Shown one piece after another: positions 44,578-53,291 of a DNA stretch of 64,000 nucleotides. The notes under the pieces are model-generated. The model was not told the DNA's origin. It ran no database searches and saw nothing but the letters and a program-made list of their open reading frames with translations. Each line of letters starts with the position of its first letter. The first letter of the stretch is position 1. The stretch comes from Oxalobacter sp. (lineage in GTDB: Bacteria > Pseudomonadota > Gammaproteobacteria > Burkholderiales > Burkholderiaceae_D), in contig JAHAYL010000029.1 in the NCBI GenBank assembly GCA_018384065.1, positions 24,534 through 88,533 of the forward strand, read 5' to 3'. The position numbers were made by a program, and so were the translations under genes.

Positions 44578-44708
44578 AATTCCCCCTGTTTCTTATCGTT
44601 GTATGTTCAGGGACAGGACTGACCGGTACAGGGTTCTCCCCATATCGGTTGCAACGCTTTTTCTCTGATACTCAATCTGATTATAAAGGTTTTCGTTGAA
44701 TCCTGCTG

Positions 44709-46625
44709 TCAGGGGGCGATGGTGCCCAACCGTTTTTTCAGGGACTGGGTATGGCTTCCAAGTTCCCCGGCGTAACAGGTTGCGTTGTAAAGGACGTTCT
44801 TGACATAATCACGGGTTTCCTGGAAGGGGATGGATTCCGCAAAGATGGCACCTTCAACCGCATGGGGCAGGGTGGATTTCCAGCGTTTAGGGCGTCCAGG
44901 ACCGGCATTGTAACCGGCGCTTGCCATCGCCTGGGAGTTATCCAGGCTGCTCAACATCATTTCCAGGTAGGCGGAACCCAGTTTGATGTTGGTTTCCATA
45001 TCGGTGATTTTCCCGCCATGGTAGTCGGTCATGCCAATCCGTTTCGCAACATATTTTGCCGTGGAAGGCATCAACTGCATCAGGCCCTGTGCACCGACAT
45101 TCGACCTTGCCACAATCACAAAGCGTGATTCCTGCCGGACAAGGCCATAGACCCAAGCAAGGTCCAGTCCCAGTTCTTCAGCGGCAGCCTCAAAATAATC
45201 CCGATAAGGCATCGGGAAACGCTGGGAAGTCACCACAGTATCCTTGGTGCGGTCAGAGGTGTTGATCATCCGGTCAATCCTGCCAATCCGCTGGGCAAGT
45301 TCCGCAGCGATAATCAGATAGCGGTCTTCTTTCATCCTGCGCAGCTGCCAGTTCCATTCTCGGACGGCTTCAAACTGCCAGTTCATCGCATAGAACTTGC
45401 GGGCAAGGATCATGGTTTCCGCCATATTTTCGACCTCACTGTTGGAAACATGGTAACTGCTGGCAGGCACCACCACCCAGCCGTTCAGCTCTTCTTCTGC
45501 CAGCATGCCGTAAAATGAACGTTCCTTCTCAATGGACCGGAACAGGGTATTCGCATCATGCCGTTCGCCAAGGGCTTTCAGCGCACGACCTTTCCAATAA
45601 ACCCAGGTTGGATTGCGTTTCAGGAAATCAGGCATCAATGCAATCCAATCCAGGACACGCTGCCAGTCCTCATGACGCAGTGCAGTCCGGACGCGCCATT
45701 CATGGGCATATGGTGAAATGTTGGCTGTATTGCCTTTTTTCCAGTAATCAATTGCTTCTGGTTCCAGGTCAATAGCCGAAAACACGGCAATGATGCTCCA
45801 TCCCAACGCGCGTTCCTGCGAAGAAAGGGTATCTTGAAAACGGTTGAGTGAGGCGACTGCCTGGGGGCGTCCTTTGTTTGCTGCAACTTTGCCCAGCGCA
45901 AAGAAGTAGTATTCGTGACTGGTACGGTCTTCGCCAGGACCTTTTGACAGGAACGCTTCTGGATTGTTCAATGCGCGGGTGACGGCATCTTGAGAACCAC
46001 CTGCCAAGGTGGCAATCCGGGATGCCAGGTTGGGCTGTTTGGTGGCAGCAGCCAGACGGGAGAAATACCAGGCATCATCGATGCTCAATTGGTTCTGCTG
46101 TGCCATGGCGCTTAAAAGGGAATAGGCGGCATCCCCCGCCTTCTTCATATTCAGTCCCAGCAGTTCCTTGGCTTCTGCAACCACATTAGTACCTTTTGCC
46201 ACTTTGGACATCAACGCATAGCATTTCACCTGTACATCATCATCCACGACAAACCTTGGATATTCCCGGTCAAAGAGTGTCCAGTCCTGCCGTTCTCCCA
46301 ACAGCAGCAGCCAGTCATTGCGCAGGCGGTCTGCAATGGCAGTACCGTCATAATGAGACAAGAATCCTTCAATCTCTGCATCGGTAGCATTGCGCAGATT
46401 TGATTTCAGCCGATAATACGCAACATAGGAAGGGATTGGATAATCCTGTAACGCATCAGCAAGCTTTGCCGCTTTTTCGGGATTGTTCTTGCGGGCAGCT
46501 TCCCTGAGCTGTGTGAAAGCTTCATCCTGTTCAGGCGTTGTTGTCAGCTCACGGGATGCCTCGGCGCATGAAATCATCGCAAAGGTCATCATCAACAGCA
46601 GGAGATTCCTGAAACTTTTCCACAT
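44709..46625 (-). CDS. Soluble-type lytic murein transglycosylase (Slt family)
   Basis: A 638-residue periplasmic enzyme that cleaves peptidoglycan to 1,6-anhydromuropeptides. An N-terminal signal (FRNLLLLMMTFAMISCAEA) includes a Cys in ISC-AEA that could serve as a lipobox. A long superhelical U-domain of alpha repeats follows, then the C-terminal SLT domain with catalytic Glu in LVRQESRFVIVARSNVGAQGLMQLMPSTAKYV and YNAGPGRPKRW. Released muropeptides would be imported by the AmpG permease elsewhere in this window. It is divergent from the cyclo-ligase gene with only 34 bp between starts. Confidence 0.93.
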   Translation of the reverse strand: MWKSFRNLLLLMMTFAMISCAEASRELTTTPEQDEAFTQLREAARKNNPEKAAKLADALQDYPIPSYVAYYRLKSNLRNATDAEIEGFLSHYDGTAIADRLRNDWLLLLGERQDWTLFDREYPRFVVDDDVQVKCYALMSKVAKGTNVVAEAKELLGLNMKKAGDAAYSLLSAMAQQNQLSIDDAWYFSRLAAATKQPNLASRIATLAGGSQDAVTRALNNPEAFLSKGPGEDRTSHEYYFFALGKVAANKGRPQAVASLNRFQDTLSSQERALGWSIIAVFSAIDLEPEAIDYWKKGNTANISPYAHEWRVRTALRHEDWQRVLDWIALMPDFLKRNPTWVYWKGRALKALGERHDANTLFRSIEKERSFYGMLAEEELNGWVVVPASSYHVSNSEVENMAETMILARKFYAMNWQFEAVREWNWQLRRMKEDRYLIIAAELAQRIGRIDRMINTSDRTKDTVVTSQRFPMPYRDYFEAAAEELGLDLAWVYGLVRQESRFVIVARSNVGAQGLMQLMPSTAKYVAKRIGMTDYHGGKITDMETNIKLGSAYLEMMLSSLDNSQAMASAGYNAGPGRPKRWKSTLPHAVEGAIFAESIPFQETRDYVKNVLYNATCYAGELGSHTQSLKKRLGTIAP

Positions 46626-46659
46626 AGCCCTGTTCCCTGAAAAAACGGATAATGAATCT

Positions 46660-47256
46660 ATGAGTTTACCACTGTCAGACAGTCATACAGGATATTCATT
46701 TGAACCTGAAGAGATGATGGACAAAAAAACACGCCGTAAACAGTTGCTGGCTGTCCGGAAAGCCATTCCTGAAGACCTGAAGAAACAGTATGACCATGCG
46801 CTCTGCCTGCGGATTAAATCATGGCTTGAAGAAAGAGCCGTGAAAACCATCAGTGTCTATCTGCCTATCCGCAATGAGCCTGACTTGGCGGAACTCTATG
46901 AGGTATTATCCGGCAAAATCCAGATGGCATTGCCTTATGTAGCTGCTAAAGATAGCCCCTTGCAGTTCATTGCCTGGCAGCCGGGAGATGAACTGGTGGA
47001 AAGTGCTTTCCATATCCCAGTCCCCAAGGCGATGCAGCAGGTACCGATGCCTGAGGTGCTGATTATCCCCTGTGTCGGCTATACCGCTGACCGCTACCGG
47101 CTGGGTTATGGAGGGGGATTCTTCGACCGTACCTTGGAAGGACAGGACAATATCCTGACGGTTGGTGTGGCATACAGTTGCCTGAAAACTGATTTCCAGA
47201 CAGAAAAATTCGATATGCCGCTCAGCGCCATCATCACGGAAGCAGGGATTGAATGA
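46660..47256 (+). CDS. 5-formyltetrahydrofolate cyclo-ligase
   Basis: Converts 5-formyl-THF to 5,10-methenyl-THF with ATP. The protein (198 residues from ATG 46660; 179 from ATG 46717) shows KKTRRKQLLAVRKAIP, VYLPIRNEPDLAELY and the signature PCVGYTADRYRLGYGGGFFDRTL. The start is uncertain: GAAGAG precedes 46717, and the segment between is non-conserved. In gammaproteobacteria the orthologue (ygfA/fau) adjoins the 6S RNA gene; a structured 186-nt segment follows this gene. Confidence 0.9.
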   Translation: MSLPLSDSHTGYSFEPEEMMDKKTRRKQLLAVRKAIPEDLKKQYDHALCLRIKSWLEERAVKTISVYLPIRNEPDLAELYEVLSGKIQMALPYVAAKDSPLQFIAWQPGDELVESAFHIPVPKAMQQVPMPEVLIIPCVGYTADRYRLGYGGGFFDRTLEGQDNILTVGVAYSCLKTDFQTEKFDMPLSAIITEAGIE

Positions 47257-47442
47257 GCTGCGTTTCAGAAAATGCTTAGGTCCTCTGCTCCTGCTGTATA
47301 ACCGTAGCTATCTATCTTGTAATCCATCGGGTGGCCACCGATGGTATCTGTCCGATAGCTATATCTGTCGGTATGCAGGCTGTTTGCATTGGCAGTGCAG
47401 ACAACTACAAAGCAGGCGGATAACTAAAAGTGTTTTTTCAGC
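47257..47442. ncRNA. Candidate structured RNA, possibly 6S-like
   Basis: The intergenic segment can fold end to end as a rod of about 186 bases: GCTG (47257-47260) with CAGC (47439-47442); AAAATGCTTAG (47269-47279) with CTAAAAGTGTTTT (47424-47436); TCTGC (47284-47288) with GCAGA (47397-47401); CTGTAT-A-ACCG (47294-47304) with CGGTATGCAG (47369-47378); TAGCTAT (47305-47311) with ATAGCTA (47355-47361); and an apical CCATCGG/CCGATGG hairpin (47324-47344). Large asymmetric openings lie in the middle. Size, rod shape and proximity to the cyclo-ligase gene recall 6S RNA, but I cannot match conserved 6S bases and the strand is undetermined. Confidence 0.35.
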
Positions 47443-47460
47443 TTAGGTATTTACGTTCAG

Positions 47461-47793
47461 TCAGATATGGGCTGTTGTCTGTGAAGAGGGTTGTTTCCGG
47501 ACAAAGCGGATGCTATAACCAAGGCTGTTTATGATACTCAACAGTGACTTGAAACTAGGGTTGCCATTGTCAGAGAGTGCTGTGTAGAGGTGTTCCCTGG
47601 ACATACCTGTTGTTTTAGCAAGTTGGCTCATACCTTTTTCGCGTGCAATTTTGCCAATTGCATGAAGTAGAAGGGTTCCACCATCATTTTCCTTTGCGCA
47701 CTCTTCAAGGTATTCCAAAATCTCTTCTTCGGATTCCATGGAATCTGTCAACTTCCATTCCTTGATGCCATATTTTCTATCAATGTCAGTCAT
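47461..47793 (-). CDS. HTH antitoxin of a type II toxin-antitoxin pair
   Basis: A 110-residue protein. The C-terminal half is a Xre-like helix-turn-helix of the HigA/addiction-module antidote type: LLHAIGKIAREKGMSQLAKTTGMSREHLYTALSDNGNPSFKSLLSIINSLGY. The N-terminal part (MTDIDRKYGIKEWKLTDSMESEEEILEYLEECAKE) is acidic and probably wraps the toxin. Start ATG 47793 lies inside the toxin gene end (8-bp overlap). The pair probably represses its own promoter upstream of the toxin gene. Confidence 0.85.
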   Translation of the reverse strand: MTDIDRKYGIKEWKLTDSMESEEEILEYLEECAKENDGGTLLLHAIGKIAREKGMSQLAKTTGMSREHLYTALSDNGNPSFKSLLSIINSLGYSIRFVRKQPSSQTTAHI

Positions 47794-48091
47794 TGTCTGC
47801 TTCCTTGATTTTTCTTGCCAGGTCTTTAGCTTTCTGAACGTCTTTGGGCTGACTGGCCTTATTGCCACCGCCAAGCAGCAGGATAATCTCTTTGCCTTGC
47901 CACATGTAATAAAGCCTGACTCCTGACGGGATATGGATTCTTATTTCATAAGTCAGCTCGTCAAGTTGTTTATGGTCACCAAGATTACCCATTTCGATTT
48001 TCTGTATCTGTTGGCGTACCTTATGCCTGACGGGTTTATCCTGCTTTTTGAGCCAGTTATCAAATTGACCTGTACTTAGAATTTCATGCAT
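47786..48091 (-). CDS. RelE/HigB-like toxin
   Basis: A 101-residue basic protein of the RelE/ParE superfamily in its putative addiction-module killer branch: STGQFDNWLKKQDKPVRHKVRQQIQKIEMGNLGDHKQLDELTYEIRIHIPSGVRLYYMWQGKEIILLLGGGNKASQPKDVQKA. The conserved Arg before a hydrophobic strand and the GGNK.SQ..DI-like end are typical. Members act as ribosome-dependent mRNA endonucleases; activity is not shown here. It precedes and overlaps the antitoxin gene, the toxin-first order of higBA loci. Confidence 0.85.
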   Translation of the reverse strand: MHEILSTGQFDNWLKKQDKPVRHKVRQQIQKIEMGNLGDHKQLDELTYEIRIHIPSGVRLYYMWQGKEIILLLGGGNKASQPKDVQKAKDLARKIKEADND

Positions 48092-48241
48092 ATCAAAATT
48101 GTAAGATAAAAACTACATTCTATACAAGGACGGTTCAATCGAGATTGTTTCTTTCTTGGCAGTTTTGAGTAGTTGGAAATGCAGGAATCATGTTGAAATC
48201 AAACCTCAGGATATTCCATGAAAACAGCCACAATTAAACGC

Positions 48242-49453
48242 TTAGAAAGGATTGCCTGCAAACATCGGTGGAAGAGGCGATGCTGACAGTTTCGCCTTGT
48301 TGGCATCTTTTCTTCTGGTCTGTTGGTGGCTTGAAGATTTGATATTGGTGTTTTTCCCTTTGGGTGATTTGCCTGTTTTCAGATTGGTGGATTCATTTGA
48401 ATCCATTGATTTTATTTTTTCAAGCAGTGTCAACATGGACTTTGCTTCAGGATTTCCCGATTCCGCTGATTTTCTATACCATTCCTTTGCTTTAGAAAAG
48501 TCTGGCAGGGTACCGATACCATAGTCATAACACCAGCCTAGCATATACATACCTCTGGCGTTGCCAAGATCGGCTGATTGGTTGAAGAGATAAAAAGCCA
48601 TTGAGGCATCTTGCTGGACGCCTTGTCCATTTGCATACAGCAGCCCCAGATTTACCTGAGCTTGGGAATTGCCTTTGTTTGCGGCGAGCTGATACCAATA
48701 TGCTGCCTGTGAGAAATCCGGTGTGACACCTAATCCAAGTTGGTACATGACCCCAAGATTAAGCTGTGAGTCAATGATGTTGTTCTCAGCAGCCTTTTTA
48801 TACCATTTCATAGCCTTCTGATAATCGTGATTCGTGCCCAATCCATTCTGATACATCCATCCTAGATTGTGCATTGCCCAGAAGTGATTGCTGTCAGCAG
48901 CTTTTTCGAAGAGTTTAAAGGCTTTGTTTAAGTCTTTGGCTGTTCCCCAGCCATTCAGGTACATTAAGCCCAGTCTGTTCTGAGCATCAGAATGCCCTTG
49001 ATTGGCAGCTTTGGAATACCATGAGAAAGCTTTATCATAATCTTGAGGGACACCCCAGCCATAGGTATACATGATGCCCATATTGTTCTGGGCAATATCC
49101 ATTCCTTGTTCAGCCGCTTTTTCATACCATTCGATAGCTTTTGTTAAGTCCTTTTCAATACACCATCCGTTGTGATACATCAGACCAAGGTTGTTCTGGG
49201 ATTTGTCATATCCTTTTTCGGCGGCTTTTTTATACCACTCAACAGCCTGGCAGTAGTCTTGCTCTACGCCCTCCCCATTCTGGTATCTCCAGCCCATATT
49301 ATGCTGATAGAGCGCAATTCCCATATTGGCCATCATTTCGTCCGTTGCCGCCATCAGGCTCATGGCAGAAGACGGGTATGAAACCATAAGCCATGCCGTC
49401 AAGCCAATCAGTATTTTATAAAGAGGGGATTTCAGATTTTTTGAGAGATTCAT
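48242..49453 (-). CDS. Secreted Sel1-repeat protein (8 repeats)
   Basis: A 403-residue protein. An N-terminal signal (LYKILIGLTAWLMVSYPSSAMS, cleavage near residue 31) is followed by eight Sel1-type repeats of about 36 residues (consensus AQ-NLG-MY-x-G-x-G-x-x-x-D-x-x-KA-x-x-WY-x-KAA-x-x-G). The C-terminal 55 residues are Ser/Lys-rich and disordered, ending FAGNPF. ATG 49453 is preferred over the in-frame TTG at 49480 because it lies just after the previous gene's stop (14 bp). Sel1 repeats form alpha-solenoids that bind protein partners. It is the last gene of the nine-gene cluster. Confidence 0.85.
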   Translation of the reverse strand: MNLSKNLKSPLYKILIGLTAWLMVSYPSSAMSLMAATDEMMANMGIALYQHNMGWRYQNGEGVEQDYCQAVEWYKKAAEKGYDKSQNNLGLMYHNGWCIEKDLTKAIEWYEKAAEQGMDIAQNNMGIMYTYGWGVPQDYDKAFSWYSKAANQGHSDAQNRLGLMYLNGWGTAKDLNKAFKLFEKAADSNHFWAMHNLGWMYQNGLGTNHDYQKAMKWYKKAAENNIIDSQLNLGVMYQLGLGVTPDFSQAAYWYQLAANKGNSQAQVNLGLLYANGQGVQQDASMAFYLFNQSADLGNARGMYMLGWCYDYGIGTLPDFSKAKEWYRKSAESGNPEAKSMLTLLEKIKSMDSNESTNLKTGKSPKGKNTNIKSSSHQQTRRKDANKAKLSASPLPPMFAGNPF

Positions 49454-49467
49454 TTTTAATTCCGGTC

Positions 49468-50391
49468 TTAAAGATTCCAAGTGAACATCGGTGCCTTGAT
49501 TTTCCGGGCAGGCTTTGATTGAGGACGTGGTGGTTTACGTTTGATTGCCAAGGGTTTCTTTTTAGGGGCTGTAAGTGACCTTAAGGCATTCTGAGCGTCT
49601 TTGTTCCCCTGATTGGATGCCTGTTCAAACCAATAAATTGCCGTTTCACGGTCCTGTTCGACACCTCTACCTAGGCGGTAGGCATTCCCCAGATGGAATT
49701 GTGCATAAGGGTTTCCCTGCTCTGCCGCTTTCTCATACCAATAAGCGGCAGTCTCATAGTCTTGGGTAACTCCTTTGCCTCGGGCAAATCTTGATCCTAG
49801 GTTGAGCTGTGCATAGGAATACCCCTGTTCAGCCGCCTTCTCATACCAATAGGCAGCAGCCTCCTCATTCTGCGGAACGCCACTGCCACTGGCAAAAGCC
49901 CATCCCAGACCATTCTGCGCCATTGCATTGCCCTGTTCTGCAGCCTGCCTGTACCAATAAACCATCATAGCATAATCCTGTTCTACTCCTTTGCCTGAAA
50001 GGTACAGTTTCCCTAGGTTGAACTGAGCCAAGGCATTGCCTTGGTCTGCTGCTTTCTGATACCAATACACCGCTTGACTGTAATCCTGTTCAACGCCTCT
50101 GCCATAGGCGTATAAAAAACCAAGATTGAACTGGGCGTAAGCGTTTCCCTGAATTGCTGCTTTCTGGTACCAGGATGCCGCTGAATAGTAATCCTGCTCA
50201 AAACCACAGTTTCCTTTTTCAAAATACAGTCCCAGTTTATTTTGGGAAACAGCGTCCCCTTTGTTGGCTTTCTCAATCAGGATTTCATCAGAAATCCCAT
50301 TTTCTTCACAGGCAAAGCACGTTGATGGCAGAACCATAGTGAATGCCAGACAACCATATGTCAGGAAATATTTAAACTTTAATCGGTCCAT
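49468..50391 (-). CDS. Secreted Sel1-repeat protein (6 repeats)
   Basis: A 307-residue protein with a signal peptide (YFLTYGCLAFTMVLPSTCFA, cleavage near residue 27) followed by an acidic lead-in and six near-identical Sel1 repeats. These repeats are more Tyr-rich than those of its neighbours (AAYWYEKAAEQG). The last 40 residues are basic and Pro-rich (KKKPLAIKRKPPRPQSKPARK) and end in MFTWNL, a basic tail that could bind acidic surfaces or the cell wall. ATG 50391 is chosen over the in-frame TTG at 50418. It starts 27 bp after the membrane protein gene and ends 14 bp before the next Sel1 gene. Confidence 0.85.
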   Translation of the reverse strand: MDRLKFKYFLTYGCLAFTMVLPSTCFACEENGISDEILIEKANKGDAVSQNKLGLYFEKGNCGFEQDYYSAASWYQKAAIQGNAYAQFNLGFLYAYGRGVEQDYSQAVYWYQKAADQGNALAQFNLGKLYLSGKGVEQDYAMMVYWYRQAAEQGNAMAQNGLGWAFASGSGVPQNEEAAAYWYEKAAEQGYSYAQLNLGSRFARGKGVTQDYETAAYWYEKAAEQGNPYAQFHLGNAYRLGRGVEQDRETAIYWFEQASNQGNKDAQNALRSLTAPKKKPLAIKRKPPRPQSKPARKIKAPMFTWNL

Positions 50392-50418
50392 ATCATTTTC
50401 TTTCAGGGGGATATCCAA

Positions 50419-52161
50419 TCATCGGAGATATTGCCTTAATCTTTCCGTCAGTGCTTTTTCCTTAGGAACGACACAGTTCAGATAAGCTGTTTTCTGGATG
50501 ATTTCGTCATTGGAGGCGTTTTTCGCTTCCATCTTGCATTCGTTGTCTGCCTGTTTTACTTCGTCAGTAATTGAAGGTTTCAAGGAAAGCTGTTGATTCC
50601 GGGAAAGTTTATTCCAGACAGAGAGATAGTCTTTATTTGCCTGTTGTCCTCTGGCTTTGGCTGCCTGGTATTCTTCCTGTGGCGAATAGCTGGCAGCAGA
50701 CCCAGCCGCCTGCGCAGCAGAAGCTGCAGCTGCAGCGGCTGATGCCGTAGGTGCAGATGCCATTGGTGCAGAAGCTGCTGGAACTGATGCAGCAGGAGCT
50801 GGATTTCTGTAAGAAGATGCGGACCGACGGTTACAGGATGATACTAAACCGATAACACAGATAATCAAAAGGAGGATGACAAAAAATACAGCACATCCTG
50901 AACCTAATCCAATACTAGGATTGGATTGTTTGTCGTTCTCAACAGGTTGGTCTCCTTGTTCTTGCGGAGATGGTGGCATTGGTGCTGGTCTGGGAACCGG
51001 ATTTTCAGGGTGTTGTTGGGCAGGCTGCCGCTGGGGTGGCTGTCTCCTGTTCTGCTGATGCTGGTTGAACTGGCGTTTGTCACGATGGGTATAGGTGTCG
51101 CCATAATCATGGTCATAGTCATAATCGTTTTCATCAATACCCGTGTTCTGCGGGGAAGCCGTCCTTTGAGGTTTCCTGCCTTGGCTGCCCGGGATGAAAA
51201 AGAGGGGGCTGTCACATTTGCCACACAGGAAAGCCTGTTTGTTCTTCGCCCCGCAGTGTGGGCATCGGATGCCGGTGTCGGCAATTTGGTATTTCCGGAA
51301 ACGGCAGTACAGGGAGATGGCTTTGGCAACTTTTCCGTAATCGGTTCCTGATGGAAGCTGCCGGAAAAGCCGGTTCAGGAATCCTACCTGTACGACATTC
51401 TTGTCATTGGTGTCAGCATTGATGTCAATCCATTTGTACAGGTGGTTCCAAGCCTTGATGTCCAGATAATTGTCGTATTTCCTGCGTTCTTCGTCTGACG
51501 CAAAGACATCGCGGGCAAAACCGCAGAGTTTCTTACCGGCTTCATTCTGGTCAGAGATGGCGGATTCCCGAAGGGTCTTTTCCAAGCTATCCAAGGCAGC
51601 CAGCAGTCTTTGGGAATATGCTTGGCTTGACAGGTTCAGGAAATCATAAAGGTCTTCCTTGCCAAGAATCTTCAGTTGACTGTCAATATTGTCCATCAGG
51701 AACCGGTCAGGCAGACTGATATGGTCCCAAGTCTCTTCTTGGTAGCTTTTTTGATTGCCTTCATCTTTCCGGCTGTCCAGCACTTTCTGATACAGGTTTC
51801 TGATGTTCCGTTCAGAAATCTGATAGAAACCATACCGGTTCAGCAGATAACTGATGTCCTTTTTCGAGAGCGTTTCTTCGGTGTAATTCAGTGACAGGAG
51901 TTTTTCGAGTTCGGAAAGCTTATCCTGCTGGATGTTCTGTGCCTGTTCCGCCAGCATCTTCCTTGCACCGGGATCGGCAAGCATCATCTGCATCAGACCG
52001 ATGTCTGCCAGCCACTTCTTGGCATTGTCTTTCTTGCGGGGATTGTTCAGCTGGCGTGACCATTCACTCTGTTTCTTTGCAATGGCTTCCTCAACCGTTG
52101 CCGTATCCGGCACCGGTGAGAAAGGAAGTCCCAGGATGAAGAAGAAATTGTCGGTATCCAT
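50419..52161 (-). CDS. Membrane protein: J-like N-terminus, zinc ribbon, one TM helix, LprI-like periplasmic end
   Basis: A 580-residue protein not recognised as a named family. Residues 1-75 (DTDNFFFILGLPFSPVPDTATVEEAI) resemble the start of J-type or J-like modules but lack an HPD motif. A helical region follows to about 290, then a zinc ribbon at about 300-320 (CPHCGAKNKQAFLCGKC), a Pro/Gln/Asn-rich linker, a membrane helix at about 424-441 (GCAVFFVILLLIICVIGLV), an Ala/Pro/Ser-rich spacer and a C-terminal domain at about 515-578 (WNKLSRNQQLSLKPSITDEVKQADNECKMEA...YLNCVVPKEKALTERL). The last part resembles the LprI/DUF1311 lysozyme-inhibitor-like fold. The cytoplasmic half is a close paralogue of that encoded at 60669-63173. 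The ATG overlaps the stop of the upstream Sel1-ACP gene (TGATG). Confidence 0.75.
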   Translation of the reverse strand: MDTDNFFFILGLPFSPVPDTATVEEAIAKKQSEWSRQLNNPRKKDNAKKWLADIGLMQMMLADPGARKMLAEQAQNIQQDKLSELEKLLSLNYTEETLSKKDISYLLNRYGFYQISERNIRNLYQKVLDSRKDEGNQKSYQEETWDHISLPDRFLMDNIDSQLKILGKEDLYDFLNLSSQAYSQRLLAALDSLEKTLRESAISDQNEAGKKLCGFARDVFASDEERRKYDNYLDIKAWNHLYKWIDINADTNDKNVVQVGFLNRLFRQLPSGTDYGKVAKAISLYCRFRKYQIADTGIRCPHCGAKNKQAFLCGKCDSPLFFIPGSQGRKPQRTASPQNTGIDENDYDYDHDYGDTYTHRDKRQFNQHQQNRRQPPQRQPAQQHPENPVPRPAPMPPSPQEQGDQPVENDKQSNPSIGLGSGCAVFFVILLLIICVIGLVSSCNRRSASSYRNPAPAASVPAASAPMASAPTASAAAAAASAAQAAGSAASYSPQEEYQAAKARGQQANKDYLSVWNKLSRNQQLSLKPSITDEVKQADNECKMEAKNASNDEIIQKTAYLNCVVPKEKALTERLRQYLR

Positions 52162-53234
52162 CAGAAGGACCTTCTTTTCAGGCTGGCAGCGACAAAATCT
52201 ACGGCATCCTGGACAGTGGTGATTCTTTCTGCCTGTCTGTCAGTGATTTCAATTTCAAATTCGTCTTCAATCGCCATGACGAGTTCGACCGCATCCAATG
52301 AGTCGGCTCCAAGATTTGAGAGAGTGGTGTTCAACCAGATTTCGGATTCCGATTTGCCCAGTTGGACAGCGATGATGCTTTTAATGCGGCTGGCAATATG
52401 AGTTTTCGCTGAATGTCCATAGCCATAGTCTCTGGATCTTGAGGGAGAATGCTGCCTGCCAAATTCCTGCTGGAGGGCAGCAATCACCTGTTTGGCCTCC
52501 TCACTTCCTGAGGCTGCTGCCCGTTGCAGCCAGGTCATGGCCTGCTGGATATCTGGTGTGACCCCAACACCCTTGATATACATCAGCCCGACAACGGTCT
52601 GCGATCTTTCATGTCCTGCCTCTGCTGCCTTGCGATACCATTGGAAAGCAAGCTGCTGGTTCTTGAAGACATTGAGGTAATAGGCGGCGACATTGTGCAT
52701 CGCAAGTGCATATCCCTGGTCAGCGGATTTCCTGAACCACTCAAATGCCTTGTAATTGTCTTTGGCAGTGCCAATGCCTTCAGAATAAAGAAGGGCAAGG
52801 TCACATTGTGCTTCAGGAAGGCCATACTCTGCGGCATACTGCATATACTCAAAAGCAGCACGGGCATTTTTCTCGACAGGCATACCATCTGGACCAGTGC
52901 CTGACAGAGACATCCTTGCCATCATGTACGCACTCTGAGCAATGCGTTGCTGGTCTTCTGCCGAACCGTTTTTCCCAGCTTCATCCAGGACTTCTTTCAT
53001 CGTTTTCTGCCCAGCAGGTTGGCTGGTGGTTTTCTGAGTGGAACCGGTCAGCTTTTCAAATTGTCCTTTCGCCTCACGGTGACCTTGATCCATGGCTTTC
53101 TGATACCAGACCAGTGCCTGGACGATATCCTTTTCAATGCCCAGTCCTTTTTCAAACACCATCCCAGCAAGGAACTGAGATTGGGCATCACCCTGTTCAG
53201 CTTTTTTCAAAAGATTCTTGATGGATTCAGACAT
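52161..53234 (-). CDS. Sel1-repeat protein fused to a C-terminal acyl carrier protein domain
   Basis: A 357-residue cytoplasmic protein. It has one Sel1 repeat at the N-terminus ([33 protein letters not shown]), a linker, several Sel1 repeats (residues about 105-255), then at about 280-357 a complete acyl carrier protein domain: [47 protein letters not shown]. The D-S-L motif with Ser312 is the phosphopantetheine attachment site. The remainder is paralogous to the gene at 58008-59498, which stops where the ACP begins here. No fatty-acid, polyketide or phosphopantetheinyl transferase gene is nearby. ATG 53234 (MSESIKN) matches the paralogue's start. It is coupled to the downstream membrane-protein gene by a 1-bp overlap. 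Confidence 0.85.
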   Translation of the reverse strand: MSESIKNLLKKAEQGDAQSQFLAGMVFEKGLGIEKDIVQALVWYQKAMDQGHREAKGQFEKLTGSTQKTTSQPAGQKTMKEVLDEAGKNGSAEDQQRIAQSAYMMARMSLSGTGPDGMPVEKNARAAFEYMQYAAEYGLPEAQCDLALLYSEGIGTAKDNYKAFEWFRKSADQGYALAMHNVAAYYLNVFKNQQLAFQWYRKAAEAGHERSQTVVGLMYIKGVGVTPDIQQAMTWLQRAAASGSEEAKQVIAALQQEFGRQHSPSRSRDYGYGHSAKTHIASRIKSIIAVQLGKSESEIWLNTTLSNLGADSLDAVELVMAIEDEFEIEITDRQAERITTVQDAVDFVAASLKRRSF

Positions 53235-53291
53235 ATTTGTTTCCAGATTTTTACAAGGAGTTGTCAAAAGATTCCAGCATCCGTTGTTTTC

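Noticed and set aside
47324..47344. CCATCGG...CCGATGG hairpin as a transcription terminator
   Set aside because: No T run on either side; it is better explained as the apical stem of the larger rod structure.
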